64,000 nucleotides of DNA from Calothrix sp. NIES-2100 (lineage in GTDB: Bacteria; Cyanobacteriota; Cyanobacteriia; Cyanobacteriales; Nostocaceae): contig NZ_AP018178.1 of NCBI RefSeq assembly GCF_002368195.1, positions 2,426,238 to 2,490,237 of the forward strand. Reading direction: 5' to 3'. This document shows positions 36,394 through 44,330 of the stretch, piece by piece; position 1 is the stretch's first letter; every line of letters starts with the position of its first letter. Position numbers and translations under genes: made by a program. The notes under the pieces were generated by a model. It searched no databases and was not told the DNA's origin. It worked only from the letters and a program-made list of their open reading frames with translations.

Positions 36394-36979
36394 TGCCGAA
36401 TAATAATTCAAATTGGCCAAAGAAAAGCAGAAGGGAAGAATTTATTTTCCCTCTGCCACAAAGTTAACAAAAAAATTTCTTAGGGTGGGCATTTCCCACC
36501 TTAAAAAATCACACTCCTTGAACTTTATTTACAATTAAATAGCCACGATCGCCTGCAACGTAAAAGTACAGATAATTGTAAGGGCACGGCACTGCCGTGC
36601 CCCTACCCGCGTACCTCATTTACCTGAAATACGCTGTATAAGTTTAACTTAATACCAATTGGAAAACAGAATGCAAAAGATGGTTAGTAGCACTACAATG
36701 TTGTGCCCTTCCGAATAATTTAAGTGTCGCAAACATTATTTGAATCGGTACGAGTTCGATTTATATATTTACCTGATCAAAAGAATAACCCCACATTTAT
36801 GTGAGGTTGCTTGATATCTTTAGGTTCAGCTTTTTGTAAGTAGAGGCAGGAGCTAGGACTTCTTCTAACCTTCTTGTATTTTAGAGTACCGTAATCGTTA
36901 TTACCTCAGACATTACCATCAGCCAGTTTGCAATGTGTCCAATTAAGGTGAGTGTATGTGCTGAACTATGGGCAGCTTT
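36394..36979. other. Noncoding stretch, few recognisable elements
   Basis: About 585 bases. It holds the palindrome GGGCACGGC/GCCGTGCCC (36582-36602), a relative of the one at 30492-30512, and AT-rich sequence from 36650 to 36900. No gene, RNA gene or terminator with a clear U-tract was recognised. Confidence 0.5.
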
Positions 36980-37375
36980 TTATCTTTTCGTGGCGTAAAC
37001 TTCCATAGGTACTTCCGTGATTTCCGGTTCAACGGCTGTTAAATGTTGCTCTAAAATTTCTAAATTGCGAATATTTGATTTGTAAAAAGCATCAAATAAA
37101 TCACCTACTAAAGGCACAGTACCAACAACCGCTTCCAAACCCACATTGAAAATCATTTTGGCTAAATCTTGGTGCGGTATACCGAAGCGTGTGGCTAAAA
37201 ATATGATATATGCAGAAAACGCGGTACTAATTAAATCACCTGCACCAGGAACTAAGCCAATTATCGGGTCGATTCCTATGCGAAAACCAATCCCAGGAAT
37301 GCGTATAGATGTATCCATGAGGCGGCTGAGTTTGCGGATGCGGTTGAGAGTAGCAAGGCGTTTAGCAGCGTCCAT
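36980..37375 (-). CDS. DUF4112 family protein
   Basis: A 131-residue protein of the DUF4112 family: RLSRLMDTSIRIPGIGFRIG, then GIDPIIGLVPGAGDLIS and the second matching motif VGTVPLVGDLFDAFYKSN. Two Gly-rich hydrophobic segments suggest membrane association. The role is unknown across the family. Monocistronic. Confidence 0.88.
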   Translation of the reverse strand: MDAAKRLATLNRIRKLSRLMDTSIRIPGIGFRIGIDPIIGLVPGAGDLISTAFSAYIIFLATRFGIPHQDLAKMIFNVGLEAVVGTVPLVGDLFDAFYKSNIRNLEILEQHLTAVEPEITEVPMEVYATKR

Positions 37376-37583
37376 AATTTACGATATTTACACTATTATT
37401 AGGTTGCACCACTTTGGATTGCTTGTCTTGTACCGTTAGCAAGAGTATCAGAGCCAGCGAATTTATCCCAAGAAAGAATCGAAAATCCTAACTTGAAAAT
37501 AGGGGCGAGGAAAGAGAGATTTTCATGGGTGCTGGTCTGTTGGGTAAAATTCTTTATTCAAGAAAGAGCATCAACGACACTGC

Positions 37584-39563
37584 TCACCATACGTGGTTAA
37601 ATTTCTGCCAAGTTTTCTGATTGTCGTTTTTACCAGATGGCATCTGAGGATTGATGTATAAGAATGCCGCTAAAGCTACTCCAATCACTAATACTACACC
37701 CAGAATTCGCCAGAAATTACTAGGAAGTTTCTCAGGTGTTTGTTGGTGTGTCCTGGGTTGAAAAATTGTCCCCTCGGTTGCTGGTTGGGGTACGGGGCGC
37801 GGTTGATAGATTGTCCCCTCGGTTGCTGGTTGGGGTACGGGGCGCGGTTGATAGATTGTCCCCTCGGTTGCTGGTTGGGGTACGGGGCGTGGTTGATAGA
37901 TTGTCCCCTCGGTTGCTGGTTGGGGTACGGGGCGTGGTTGAAAAATTGTCCCCTCTGGTTTGCTGACTTCAGGATGATTTACAGCTGAAGCCGCAGCTGA
38001 ATTTTGATGATGATCTGGATGTGGTGTAGGACGGGGTTGAAAAATTGTCCCCTCTGGCTGGTTTTGGGCAAATGCTTGCAGAGGTCGCGAAACGGTTTCT
38101 GGCTCTAAATCTTGATTTGGCAAAGCTTGAGGGCGAGGAATGGTGTCTTCCTGTCCTTGGTTTTGGGCAAATGGTTGCAAAGATCGGGATATGGTTTCCC
38201 GATCTGAACTTTGATTTTCCCCTGGACGGGGTTGAAAAATTGTCCCCTCTGGAAGGCTTTGCGCCATCGGTGTCAGGGGTCGGTTGATGGTTTCTTGATC
38301 TGAACTTTGACCTTCCTTAGGTTGGGGGCGAGGAACGGTTTCATTTTCCCCAGGGCTAGGCTCAATTTCTATGCGCGATCGCGGTATGGTTTGGTTGTCT
38401 ACATCTTGATGATAGTTTGGTTGTGGGCGAATAATTGTTTCATCTTGCCCAAGGTTTTCCTCAACTGGTTTTAGCGGTCGCAGTATAGTTTCGCCATCAT
38501 AGGCGGGAGGTATAGTTTCTGCAAGTTTACTCTGTTCAGGTATTAGCGGTCGGGGTATGGTTTCGGAATTGTTAGCTGGTCTGGGTACAGTGGGATGAAG
38601 TGCTATCGCCTCGTCAGACTCTACATATTTAGCCGCCGCTTGCAAAGCTTGATCCAGTTCTGCTACACTGGCGAAGCGGTTCTGGGGATTTTTTTGCAGA
38701 CATTTCAGTACTACTGCTTCTATTTCCACTGACAAATGCTCACACCCTGGTTGCTCCCGCAGGGGCTTCGGTGGTTCATAAGCATGAGCTAATACCCAAG
38801 AAGCTTCGCTGATATTATTCGCTTTGACGCTTAAACCAAACGGATCTCCTCCACCCAGCATTTCATAGAGGATCAGTCCCAAGCTGTAAATATCTGCCCT
38901 GGAGTCTAGGTTTTTATCGCTTTGCAGCTGTTCCGGTGCGGCGTAGCGAAATGTCCCAATAAATGTATTCGTGATATTCGTTTGTTCTGAAGATTCATTA
39001 CGGATTTTTGCCACCCCAAAATCCAAAATCTTCACCCACTCGCCCAAATCTGTGGGCACTAAAAATATATTGTCTGGTTTGAGGTCGCGATGGATGACTT
39101 TAATATGCTCAGTGCTTTTACCCCCATCCCGTTGTAAATTTACTCCCGCATGGGCTAGCTGTAGACCTTTACAAACTTGCGCGATAATACTGACAGTTCG
39201 CTTTACAGATAACCGCTTTTCCCGCAGCAGTAATTGTCGCAGTGTTTGCCCCCGCAGATACTCCATTACATAAAACGGATAACCTTCTGTTGTCACACCA
39301 CAATCACTAATCTTGACAATGTGGTCACTTTGCAGCGCTGCACAGACTGCTATCTCACGCTCAAAGCGCTTGCGCATCTCTTGTGATGCCACTAGGGTAT
39401 CTTTGAGTAACTTTAACGCTACCTGCTGACCAACACGGGTATCCATTGCCAGGAATACTTCTCCCATGCCACCACCCGCTAACCGTTTGTCTAAACGGTA
39501 TCGTTGGTTGTCACCAATAAAGCGCCCATTCCAAGAATTTGACGATGGTAGTGGGGATGTCAT
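37584..39563 (-). CDS. Ser/Thr protein kinase with repetitive tail and C-terminal membrane anchor
   Basis: A 659-residue Hanks-type kinase. The kinase domain (about 22-310) has the glycine loop LAGGGMGEV, Lys51 in ALKLLK, HRDLKPDN, DFGVAK and the APE-type motif YAAPEQL. The region from about 325 to 615 contains more than fifteen copies of a [E/D]-T-I-x-[R/Q]-P motif, ending with four nearly identical 15-residue units (EGTIYQPRPVPQPAT). A single membrane span (ILGVVLVIGVALAAFLYI, about 625-645) precedes a short tail. It is a tail-anchored cytoplasmic kinase, and the Thr of each repeat is a candidate autophosphorylation site. Confidence 0.92.
   Translation of the reverse strand: MTSPLPSSNSWNGRFIGDNQRYRLDKRLAGGGMGEVFLAMDTRVGQQVALKLLKDTLVASQEMRKRFEREIAVCAALQSDHIVKISDCGVTTEGYPFYVMEYLRGQTLRQLLLREKRLSVKRTVSIIAQVCKGLQLAHAGVNLQRDGGKSTEHIKVIHRDLKPDNIFLVPTDLGEWVKILDFGVAKIRNESSEQTNITNTFIGTFRYAAPEQLQSDKNLDSRADIYSLGLILYEMLGGGDPFGLSVKANNISEASWVLAHAYEPPKPLREQPGCEHLSVEIEAVVLKCLQKNPQNRFASVAELDQALQAAAKYVESDEAIALHPTVPRPANNSETIPRPLIPEQSKLAETIPPAYDGETILRPLKPVEENLGQDETIIRPQPNYHQDVDNQTIPRSRIEIEPSPGENETVPRPQPKEGQSSDQETINRPLTPMAQSLPEGTIFQPRPGENQSSDRETISRSLQPFAQNQGQEDTIPRPQALPNQDLEPETVSRPLQAFAQNQPEGTIFQPRPTPHPDHHQNSAAASAVNHPEVSKPEGTIFQPRPVPQPATEGTIYQPRPVPQPATEGTIYQPRPVPQPATEGTIYQPRPVPQPATEGTIFQPRTHQQTPEKLPSNFWRILGVVLVIGVALAAFLYINPQMPSGKNDNQKTWQKFNHVW
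37765..37944 (-). repeat. 45-bp tandem units, 4 copies, in the kinase gene
   Basis: ATTGTCCCCTCGGTTGCTGG begins units at 37765, 37810, 37855 and 37900, with a fifth start at 37945. Units differ by single bases (GCGCGG versus GCGTGG, GATAG versus GAAAA). They encode the EGTI(Y/F)QPRPVPQPAT units of the tail. Because the unit is a multiple of three, plus-strand frames also stay open as artefacts. Confidence 0.9.
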
Positions 39564-40112
39564 CTGATAGAACCCATGCTAGTTACTTTACAAGTTTTAA
39601 TAGGTTACAAAAATAAGTATTATTCACACAGCAAGTTTTGTTTGCCAAATACTAGTATTTTTTATTACTCTTGTTTATTTCTGGCTCTAATTTCAGCTTA
39701 GCATATTAATCAGTTCCACCTATACTGGACATTTTATCTCAATTCTTAATAAAACCTTAAAGCCAGGACTGATGGTAGTGCCAATTTGTTCCTCATATTA
39801 AATTTAATCTACTCAACAATAATTACTAAGTAAGTCGGCGGGAATAAACCAAACTATGTTGCGCAATGTAAACATGCTTGAAACCCTTACCAATGACCAA
39901 TGACAAATGACAAATGACAGACCTCGCCAGTTGTCTTTAATTGCGCCGACCTACTTAATTCGTAATTCATCTTTGAGTCGCAAGCGACTTCTACAAATAG
40001 CTACGTGATTACGAATTGTTACGCGAAGGGCTAAAAACAGGGAATTAGTATTTTTATTACTCAGTATGATCGGATTTTGTTGAATCTTGAGTCGTATGTA
40101 GCAGGTATCCAG
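39564..40112. other. Noncoding stretch with MITE-like element
   Basis: About 550 bases between the kinase and the broken Pvc16 gene. It contains a 131-bp inverted-repeat element, 39827-39957 (arms TAAGTAAGTCGGCG and CGCCGACCTACTTA), whose interior is mostly CCAATGA/CAAATGA heptamers. Beyond it ATTCGTAATTC and ACGAATT repeats suggest a second small hairpin (about 39958-40020). Confidence 0.65.
39827..39957. repeat. MITE-like element with AAGTAGGTCGGCG-type ends
   Basis: Inverted ends TAAGTAAGTCGGCG and CGCCGACCTACTTA, one mismatch, bound 131 bp containing TTGCGCAATGTAAACATGC and a heptamer tract. No protein frame. Confidence 0.7.
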
Positions 40113-41104
40113 ATGAGTAATGCACCTCGATAGCCGCTGTCACAGCAGTACTGAAAGACTTGTTGGAGAATGGTCTAGTCAGTGACTCGATTACTGTTAG
40201 TGTTGGGGATGTGATTGTGACTGCTCTACCACCAGATCTGATTACAGTGGGAATTGACGAGCGTGCGCAACTGAATTTATTTCTCTATCAAGTCACACAA
40301 AATCGCAATGTTGATTGGGTATCTCCAGAATTTCGCAGCAAAAATTTACGTATAAATAAAAACTCCCGCTCTCATCCGCCACTAGCTTTAGACTTGCATT
40401 ATTTACTGACAGCTTATGGTGCCAAAGATTTTCAAGCAGAGCTGTTACTAGGCTATGCTATGCAACTTTTCCATAGAACACCTGCGATCGCGAATGCTTT
40501 AAAAAACGCCTCTACACGAAATCAGAATAATGTGTTTTCCCAAGCTTTAGCTGGTGTATCTGTCTTTGATTGAGCTGAGCAGATTGGACAGATTAAACTC
40601 TCTCCAGAATTTTTTAACATGGAAGATACTTCTAAGCTATGGTCGGCGTTACAAACTCACTATCGTCCATCAGCTAGCTATCAAGCATCAATGGTGTTAA
40701 TTGAGAGCAATGACGCTCATCCATCGGCGGATTTATCTTTGATGTCATTGTCCCAACCAACTATTGAACAAGCGATCGCCTCAGGGGAAACTACACAATT
40801 AATCGTTGTCAATAGTACATTAGTAATTCGCGGTAAGCGGTTACGCGGTGAAATTACCAGAATTCGCTTGGGCAATTACGAGAAATTACTAGTACCTAAA
40901 GTTGTAAGAGAAACGCAAATCAGTTTGCCCATACCGCCGGATTTATCCGCAGGTGTACAGGGATTGCAAGTCATACATCTGACAATGGATCACCAAGGAC
41001 AAAAGCAGCAAATTGAATCAAATGTGGCAGCTTTTGTACTCCATCCCCAAATCACAGCCGCGATCGCCCATTTCATCGAACGCACAAATGGCTGTTTATT
41101 ATAG
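40113..41104 (+). pseudogene. Pvc16/DUF4255 family gene, broken by a frameshift and a nonsense codon
   Basis: Two consecutive reading segments, 40160-40573 and 40619-41104, are in the same frame and are separated only by the TGA at 40571-40573. Reading through gives a continuous DUF4255 protein (SVFD, stop, AEQIGQIKLSPEFFN, MEDTSKLWSALQTHYRPSAS). Upstream, ATG at 40113 gives MSNA, then the frame must shift by one base between 40125 and 40130 to continue IAAVTAVLKDLLENGLVSDS. Family members are cap/base-associated proteins of extracellular contractile injection systems. Two lesions in about 330 codons argue for a pseudogene. Confidence 0.82.
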
Positions 41105-41124
41105 CTGCTGATGCAGGAGAAGCC

Positions 41125-41217
41125 ATGCAGATGAAGCATATACTCAGGGCGGCGCAGACAGAATATAGCAAGTTAGAGAAGCGGTTGACAGAAGCAGAAA
41201 TTGGCGAATGGAGATGA
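41125..41217 (+). other. Possible remnant or short ORF after Pvc16
   Basis: Thirty codons, MQMKHILRAAQTEYSKLEKR and LTEAEIGEWR, begin 20 nt after the DUF4255 stop and end at a repeat patch. It may be the truncated start of a former downstream gene of the same cluster. There is too little sequence to identify it. Confidence 0.3.
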
Positions 41218-41270
41218 GGGGACAAGGAGGACAAAGAGGACAAGGAGGATAAATGACAACTAACAGCAGT

Positions 41271-41804
41271 TCAAAACCTGAGATAATACATTAACTGAGC
41301 GATCGCATCTGGTGGCAGCGCCAAGCGTTGCTGAAAATCAACAAGATTGCGGTAAGGCCCTGCTGATAGACGATTTTGCACCACTGCTTGCGCTAGAGAT
41401 AAATCGATAAAAGGTATTTTTGCCAGATTCTCTACTGTAGCTGTATTTGGATTAACTAAGGGCGCGAGACAATCGAGAGATTCTTCGTCATAGTAAATAA
41501 AATTCAGCAGTGGTTTGATTGGCTGTAGTCGCTGTACAGGAATGGCTAAAGCTGCGGCAATATCTTCAATACAGTAAAATTTAACACCAGAACGTGAAAG
41601 TTCCACAAGCGATCGCGCTTGGTGAATAGATAAACCAGGTAAACGTAACCAATCATCTACAGTTGCTTGATTGGCATCAATCTGAATACCCAGTTGTACC
41701 GCTAGCTGAAGTTCTTCCCCAGATTGTAATCTGTAGTATGGGTCATTGAGGAGCTTGGTACGGAGTTTTTGCAACCTGAGATTTAAAGGGAGCCAGTTTT
41801 TCAT
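41271..41804 (-). CDS. ComEA-like helix-hairpin-helix protein
   Basis: A 177-residue protein with two HhH regions: NQATVDDWLRLPGLSIHQAR (about 44-63) and NPNTATVENLAKIPFIDLSL (about 118-137). These are of the ComEA type that binds DNA non-specifically. Unlike secreted ComEA it has no signal peptide or membrane anchor, so a cytoplasmic DNA-binding or structural role is more likely. It lies 15 nt downstream of the TM2/SHOCT gene on the same strand, so the two are probably co-transcribed. Confidence 0.82.
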   Translation of the reverse strand: MKNWLPLNLRLQKLRTKLLNDPYYRLQSGEELQLAVQLGIQIDANQATVDDWLRLPGLSIHQARSLVELSRSGVKFYCIEDIAAALAIPVQRLQPIKPLLNFIYYDEESLDCLAPLVNPNTATVENLAKIPFIDLSLAQAVVQNRLSAGPYRNLVDFQQRLALPPDAIAQLMYYLRF

Positions 41805-41819
41805 AATTTGTGCTTTCTT

Positions 41820-42218
41820 TCAAGAAATTTGGTCTAGCAGCTGGCGACGCTTTTGCTCAAATTCGTACTCCGAAATCAATCCATCTTGGCGCAGCGCATC
41901 TAACTCACGCAAAGCTTCCGCAAGTGCGCTTACATTATTGCTGACTTGCTGTGAGTTCTTGATTGCTGACTTACCAAAATTAAAATTCCGATCAAAAGCT
42001 TCTTCATCCTGAGCCAAGTACCAAACCCCCTCAATAGCACTAGCGACTTTGGGGATCGGTGTCCAGGAAAGCAAAACATACAACAGTCCCCAGAAAGGCT
42101 GTCCCAAATAAAACTTATGTAATCCTGAAATGGTCAGCGTGCCAGAAAAAGCTAAAATAGCTGCTACGCTGCGACTTTTTCGCTTGGTCAACATATTCCC
42201 CAATTTAGCATTTGTCAT
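41820..42218 (-). CDS. TM2- and SHOCT-domain membrane protein
   Basis: A 132-residue protein. The TM2 domain (about 15-72) shows SVAAILAFSGTLTISGLHKF then YLGQPFWGLLYVLLSW, two membrane helices joined by the conserved Gly-x-His-x-Phe-Tyr-x-Gly turn. The C-terminal SHOCT motif reads ELDALRQDGLISEYEFEQKR. Function unknown. First gene of a two-gene unit with the HhH protein. Confidence 0.85.
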   Translation of the reverse strand: MTNAKLGNMLTKRKSRSVAAILAFSGTLTISGLHKFYLGQPFWGLLYVLLSWTPIPKVASAIEGVWYLAQDEEAFDRNFNFGKSAIKNSQQVSNNVSALAEALRELDALRQDGLISEYEFEQKRRQLLDQIS

Positions 42219-43106
42219 TTGTCATTTGTCATTTGTCATTTATTATTTCTCCTTGTCCCCCTTCCCTCAGCAGGCTAACACTTTTAACGGTACGCAATTT
42301 CCTCATCCCTTTTGTCTCGTTAGTCTTATTTTTTGCCTGCTCCCCTAATCTTTATACCCAATGCTAATTTTTTTGCATAGAGGTAAAATTTTTTATAGGG
42401 GCTGCCTGAGTTCTACAGCAAATACTTATACTGACTAAGACTTACGCACTGTAAAAATAGAGCATGATAAGCTATTAGGCTTTTAAATTGCACAGTCGCT
42501 CATGAAGTTCGTTGACCGCTGACGATTAACTGTCAACCGTCAACAGTTAACAGCCAACACGAAAAAACGTGCAACTTAAATGCGTGACAGCTTATACATT
42601 TACTAGTCAGTAACAAAGCCAGGTTTTTGTCAATAGAAATTGCAACCATCCTCAGATTTTCCTCACTTTTTATACATACTCTTAATATAAAGGTTTCAAT
42701 CAAGGCAAATTCATGTATCCGAAAACTGCTACAGCCAAAGCTCAGACTTGGTAAAAATAAACAACTTTTTGACAATCCGTAAATCCTAGTGGCAGACTTA
42801 ATATGAATCTATTGTATTGATTTCTGCTACAGGCTATCAATTTGAAATAAGTAGGCTATATTCAAAGAACCGATACACATAGGAAGTGCTCAAGTTCTTT
42901 ATATTTGTTTAGAATTCATTGAGAATCTCTATGTAATAGAGTATAGTAAACTACTCACATTTGAGAGAATTCCTCAGCCCGCAACAATCTTGAGCCACAA
43001 TTCTGAGTCCAGTTAGGTTTAGCAAAAAAATCAACTTCTCAGTTTTAAGTTTACTCAATTGTTGCAAAATCTTTACCTGTTGTTACTAAAAGCACTGACC
43101 CCCATA
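42219..43106. other. Long noncoding stretch, nothing clear
   Basis: About 890 bases. It has CATTTGT heptamers (42219-42245), a lone GACTTACGCA repeat end (about 42441-42450) and GTCAACCGTCAACAGTTAAC repeats (about 42531-42550). From 42560 to 43050 it is AT-rich with no convincing coding frame. A long leader or an unrecognised small RNA is possible; I see no specific evidence. Confidence 0.5.
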
Positions 43107-43514
43107 ATGCTGAAACTAAGAGTCAAACCAGTGGAACAGAGATTAGAGGAAAATAATATTCAAGACGGTGTACAAAAATACGCTGACCGTCACTATCAGC
43201 GAGCTACTCAGTATGCCAAGCAAAACAACTGGACAAGTTGTGTGCAAGAACTACGAGAGGCTATCAAGCTAGAACCCAAAAATAGTGACTATCATGCACT
43301 ACTAGGTGTTGCCTATTTTCAACAAAATTTTATGGGAATGGCAACGGTTTATATTCGGCAAGCATTAAAATTAAATCCCCAACACCCCGTAGCTTTGAAA
43401 TACGTTGCCAAGTTGAACATTAATGAATGTCAAAACACGAATCCTAAGTCAGTGCCTATGTCTTTAAGCATTGCTAATGTCTTAAGCATGTTTGCATCCC
43501 GCTTAGGATCTTGA
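43107..43514 (+). CDS. Short TPR protein
   Basis: A 135-residue protein (ATG at 43107; an in-frame TTG at 43059 would add a hydrophobic leader LQNLYLLLLKALTPIM). It has about two TPRs: YQRATQYAKQNNWTSCVQEL and DYHALLGVAYFQQNFMGMAT with VYIRQALKLNPQHPVALKY. These closely resemble the C-terminal TPR part of cyanobacterial J-domain/TPR proteins, but no J-domain precedes it, so it may be a stand-alone relative or a truncated form. Confidence 0.75.
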   Translation: MLKLRVKPVEQRLEENNIQDGVQKYADRHYQRATQYAKQNNWTSCVQELREAIKLEPKNSDYHALLGVAYFQQNFMGMATVYIRQALKLNPQHPVALKYVAKLNINECQNTNPKSVPMSLSIANVLSMFASRLGS

Positions 43515-43651
43515 GTCAAGTGGTGAAATTTCGCTAAATAACCGTAATCCAACCGTAGCTTGTTCCCTTGATGATTGCCCTAGACTAGAATGAAAATATA
43601 AGCAAAACCATAATTTACTGAGTGTTAGCGCTCAGTTGAATATTAAACAAA

Positions 43652-43975
43652 ATGGGATTCTTTGATTCTGAAATAGTTCAGCAAGAAGCAAAGCAGCTAT
43701 TTGATGATTATCAAGCTCTAATCAAGCTTGGTAATAACTACGGTAAATTTGACCGTGAAGGCAAAAAGCTGTTTATTGAGCAGATGGAAGCCATGATGGA
43801 TCGGTATCGCATCTTTATGAAGCGCTTCGAGCTTTCAGAAGATTTCATGGCGCAGATGACTATGGAGCAAATGAAAACGCAGCTAGGTCAATTTGGGGTT
43901 ACCCCCCAACAAATGTTTGACCAAATGCACCTTACCCTCCAGAGGATGAAAACCGATCTGGAAAAACAAGCATAG
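43652..43975 (+). CDS. DUF1825 family protein
   Basis: A 107-residue, all-helical protein conserved throughout cyanobacteria (DUF1825): MGFFDSEIVQQEAKQLFDDY, EQMEAMMDRYRIFMKRFELS and the C-terminal FGVTPQQMFDQMHLTLQRMK. Function unknown. The full normal length and conservation make it a confident gene. Confidence 0.93.
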   Translation: MGFFDSEIVQQEAKQLFDDYQALIKLGNNYGKFDREGKKLFIEQMEAMMDRYRIFMKRFELSEDFMAQMTMEQMKTQLGQFGVTPQQMFDQMHLTLQRMKTDLEKQA

Positions 43976-44147
43976 AGGTTAGGGGTTAGGGAAACTAGGG
44001 CTTTTGCTGTTAAGCGCAAGCCAAAAGCTTTTTCATTGAAAGCTCAGGGAAACTCCCTCCCCAAGAGTTGCTGTGCCGCCGTCTAAGTCCTTTTGGCGAA
44101 GGGCATTGGGGAGCCACTGCGTTGGTGAGGCAGTCCGATCTTGGGGA

Positions 44148-44190
44148 GCCACTTGCTCCACTTGGGGTTTCCCCAAGTGGAGCAAGTGGC
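44148..44190. repeat. Perfect 20-bp stem hairpin in repeat-rich intergenic region
   Basis: GCCACTTGCTCCACTTGGGG and its exact reverse complement flank a TTT loop. It sits in the 43976-44330 gap, which also has several partial copies of the arm (GGGGAGCCACT at about 44109-44119, AAGCAAGTGGCGTCATTGGG at about 44261). Converging genes lie on both sides, so it could end transcripts from either, although no U-tract follows. Confidence 0.85.
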
Positions 44191-44330
44191 TTGGTTTCCC
44201 CCAGGAGGAACTGCCGAAAGGGTTTCCCGGCTTGTTCGCGCAGCGTCTCCCCGAGTGAGAAGCAAGTGGCGTCATTGGGTATTGGACATGAGAAAGAAAA
44301 CTACCCACACTCCCCCCTAGCCCCTAGCCC

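Noticed and set aside
37736..38287. Plus-strand frames opposite the kinase tail
   Set aside because: Repetitive shadows of the 45-bp units and the Thr-Ile-x-Arg-Pro coding region.
42533..42775. Minus-strand 80-codon frame in the 42-43 kb gap
   Set aside because: Cys/Phe/Leu-rich with no ribosome-binding site and overlapping repeat sequence; not credible as a gene.
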